The notes beneath the pieces are model-generated. The model saw only the letters and a program-made list of their open reading frames with translations. It ran no database searches and had not been told where the DNA came from. A stretch of 64,000 nt of DNA from Vanilla planifolia (lineage: Eukaryota > Streptophyta > Magnoliopsida > Asparagales > Orchidaceae): positions 5,827,527 to 5,891,526 of the forward strand of contig CM043870.1 in assembly GCA_023846275.1 (NCBI GenBank). Direction: 5' to 3'. This document shows, one piece after another, positions 63,201 to 64,000 of the stretch. Position 1 is the stretch's first letter. Each line of letters opens with the position of its first letter. The position numbers and the translations under genes were made by a program.

Positions 63201-64000
63201 AGCTCGACTTGAATAGACTCTTTGAGCTCATCTTGAAATCAAGATAGTACTACTTGATTTGACCCTTGGACACTACACTCAAGCATATAATCCTCAAATA
63301 TAGTATTTTATTTATCAAAAATTTTTAAACCTTAGGATAGACATTTCCATTTATCTAAAAGCTAACAAGAATAAAAGTAAGTAGAAATTTAGCTTATAAA
63401 TAAATTTTGAGCTCTTCTTATGATCAAGGTAATGCTTGATATTCATTAAGATACCATCTTTCTAATCTATAAACAAATAACCTATAACATGATGTGAACT
63501 TATTTATTGTAAATTAATACTTTCAATACTCACTAAGATCATATTAGTCAAAATAATTCTTCATTCTATTTCTCAACCTCAATAAGCTTTAGAATCTAAA
63601 ATTTCATCAAATGTTGGGGCTTTTATTTTAATCGTATTAACTCGAAGATCATCATCCATTTCGTGTCTTCTATCATAGGCACGTGGAGTAGCTTGATGCG
63701 TTAGCCATTGTTCCTACAAGTTTAGTTTTTGGATGATAATTCCTCCACTTCAATGTCTCTTGTCATAGTATATATTTTGCCTGATTTACTGTCTCTATGT
63801 TGTTCCAATTGACCTGTGTGTATCAATGATTGCTCTTATCTCTTACATTTTATTAGCTTTAGATTTGTATGTTTTATTAAAGCCAATTGGTGGTTGAAAT
63901 TGTTGAGAATTGGACATTTTATGTTGTTTTCAAGACATTGTGCTCATTAAGTATTTGGTTCAAAACAAAATGTTTAATTAAGATTATCAAAAAATAAATA
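60207..64000 (-). mobile_element. Ty3/Gypsy element C, gag to integrase, running off the window
   Basis: Minus-strand order: gag remnants (about 63,660-62,990; ISLGKAYNIARDVERFRG segment), protease with an IDSGSC-type site near 62,690, reverse transcriptase about 62,110-61,560 (VPTLLAPKK segment near 62,040), RNase H/connection region, and integrase core remnants about 60,950-60,300. The 3' end of the element is at 43,576-44,446, on the far side of element B. The 5' LTR must lie beyond 64,000. It is a heavily broken fossil, the oldest layer of the nest. Confidence 0.7.

Noticed and set aside
1-64000. CRISPR arrays, operons, riboswitches, phage or bacterial defence systems
   Set aside because: The window is plant nuclear DNA; no regularly spaced short repeats or prokaryotic gene arrangement was seen.

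Overview
This is a plant nuclear window. The protein families are land-plant ones, the introns are typical GT-AG plant introns, the intergenic DNA is very AT-rich, and the right third is a stack of decayed Ty3/Gypsy and Ty1/Copia retrotransposons. Two genes start with GC-rich 5' coding sequence that fades to ordinary composition downstream. That gradient is common in monocots, so a non-grass monocot is my best guess, but the species is not proven.

Layout. 1-7.5 kb is AT-rich DNA with small tandem repeats, a 250-bp alternating CA/TG/CG tract, and one isolated exon that I read as the last exon of plastid ribosomal protein uL29c. 7.9-16.3 kb (+) is a four-exon gene for a 5'-adenylylsulfate-reductase-like (APRL) thioredoxin-fold membrane protein. 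18.9-24.7 kb (-) is an eight-exon gene for a QUASIMODO2-like putative pectin methyltransferase (PMT4/PMT5 group), convergent with the APRL gene. 25.5-38.4 kb is a long AT-rich spacer containing a few GC-rich islands, two of them promoter-like. 38.5-40.9 kb (-) is an intronless LSD1-type histone demethylase gene (LDL1-like). From about 42.5 kb to the window end is a nest of old LTR retrotransposons.

The retroelement nest reads best as four layers, all Ty3 elements lying on the minus strand. Element C (3' LTR near 42.5-43.6 kb, body at 43.6-44.4 and 60.2-64.0 kb, 5' LTR outside the window) was hit by element B (44,447-60,206). B was later hit by a lone LTR D, by element A which landed inside D, and by a Ty1/Copia lone LTR. 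A, C and D share LTR ends, so one family repeatedly landed on its own relatives. All are heavily broken fossils.

The three main genes are unrelated: Golgi cell-wall modification, secretory-pathway thiol chemistry, and chromatin control. Nothing suggests they form a functional cluster. I found no CRISPR array, operon, rRNA, recognisable tRNA or novel multi-gene system. The most interesting points are the orphan uL29c exon, the self-nesting LTR family, the promoter-like islands without a gene, and a weak splice donor next to a 25-nt homopolymer. Splice sites were placed by reading frames and phases by eye. Homology statements come from remembered family sequences, not from a search.
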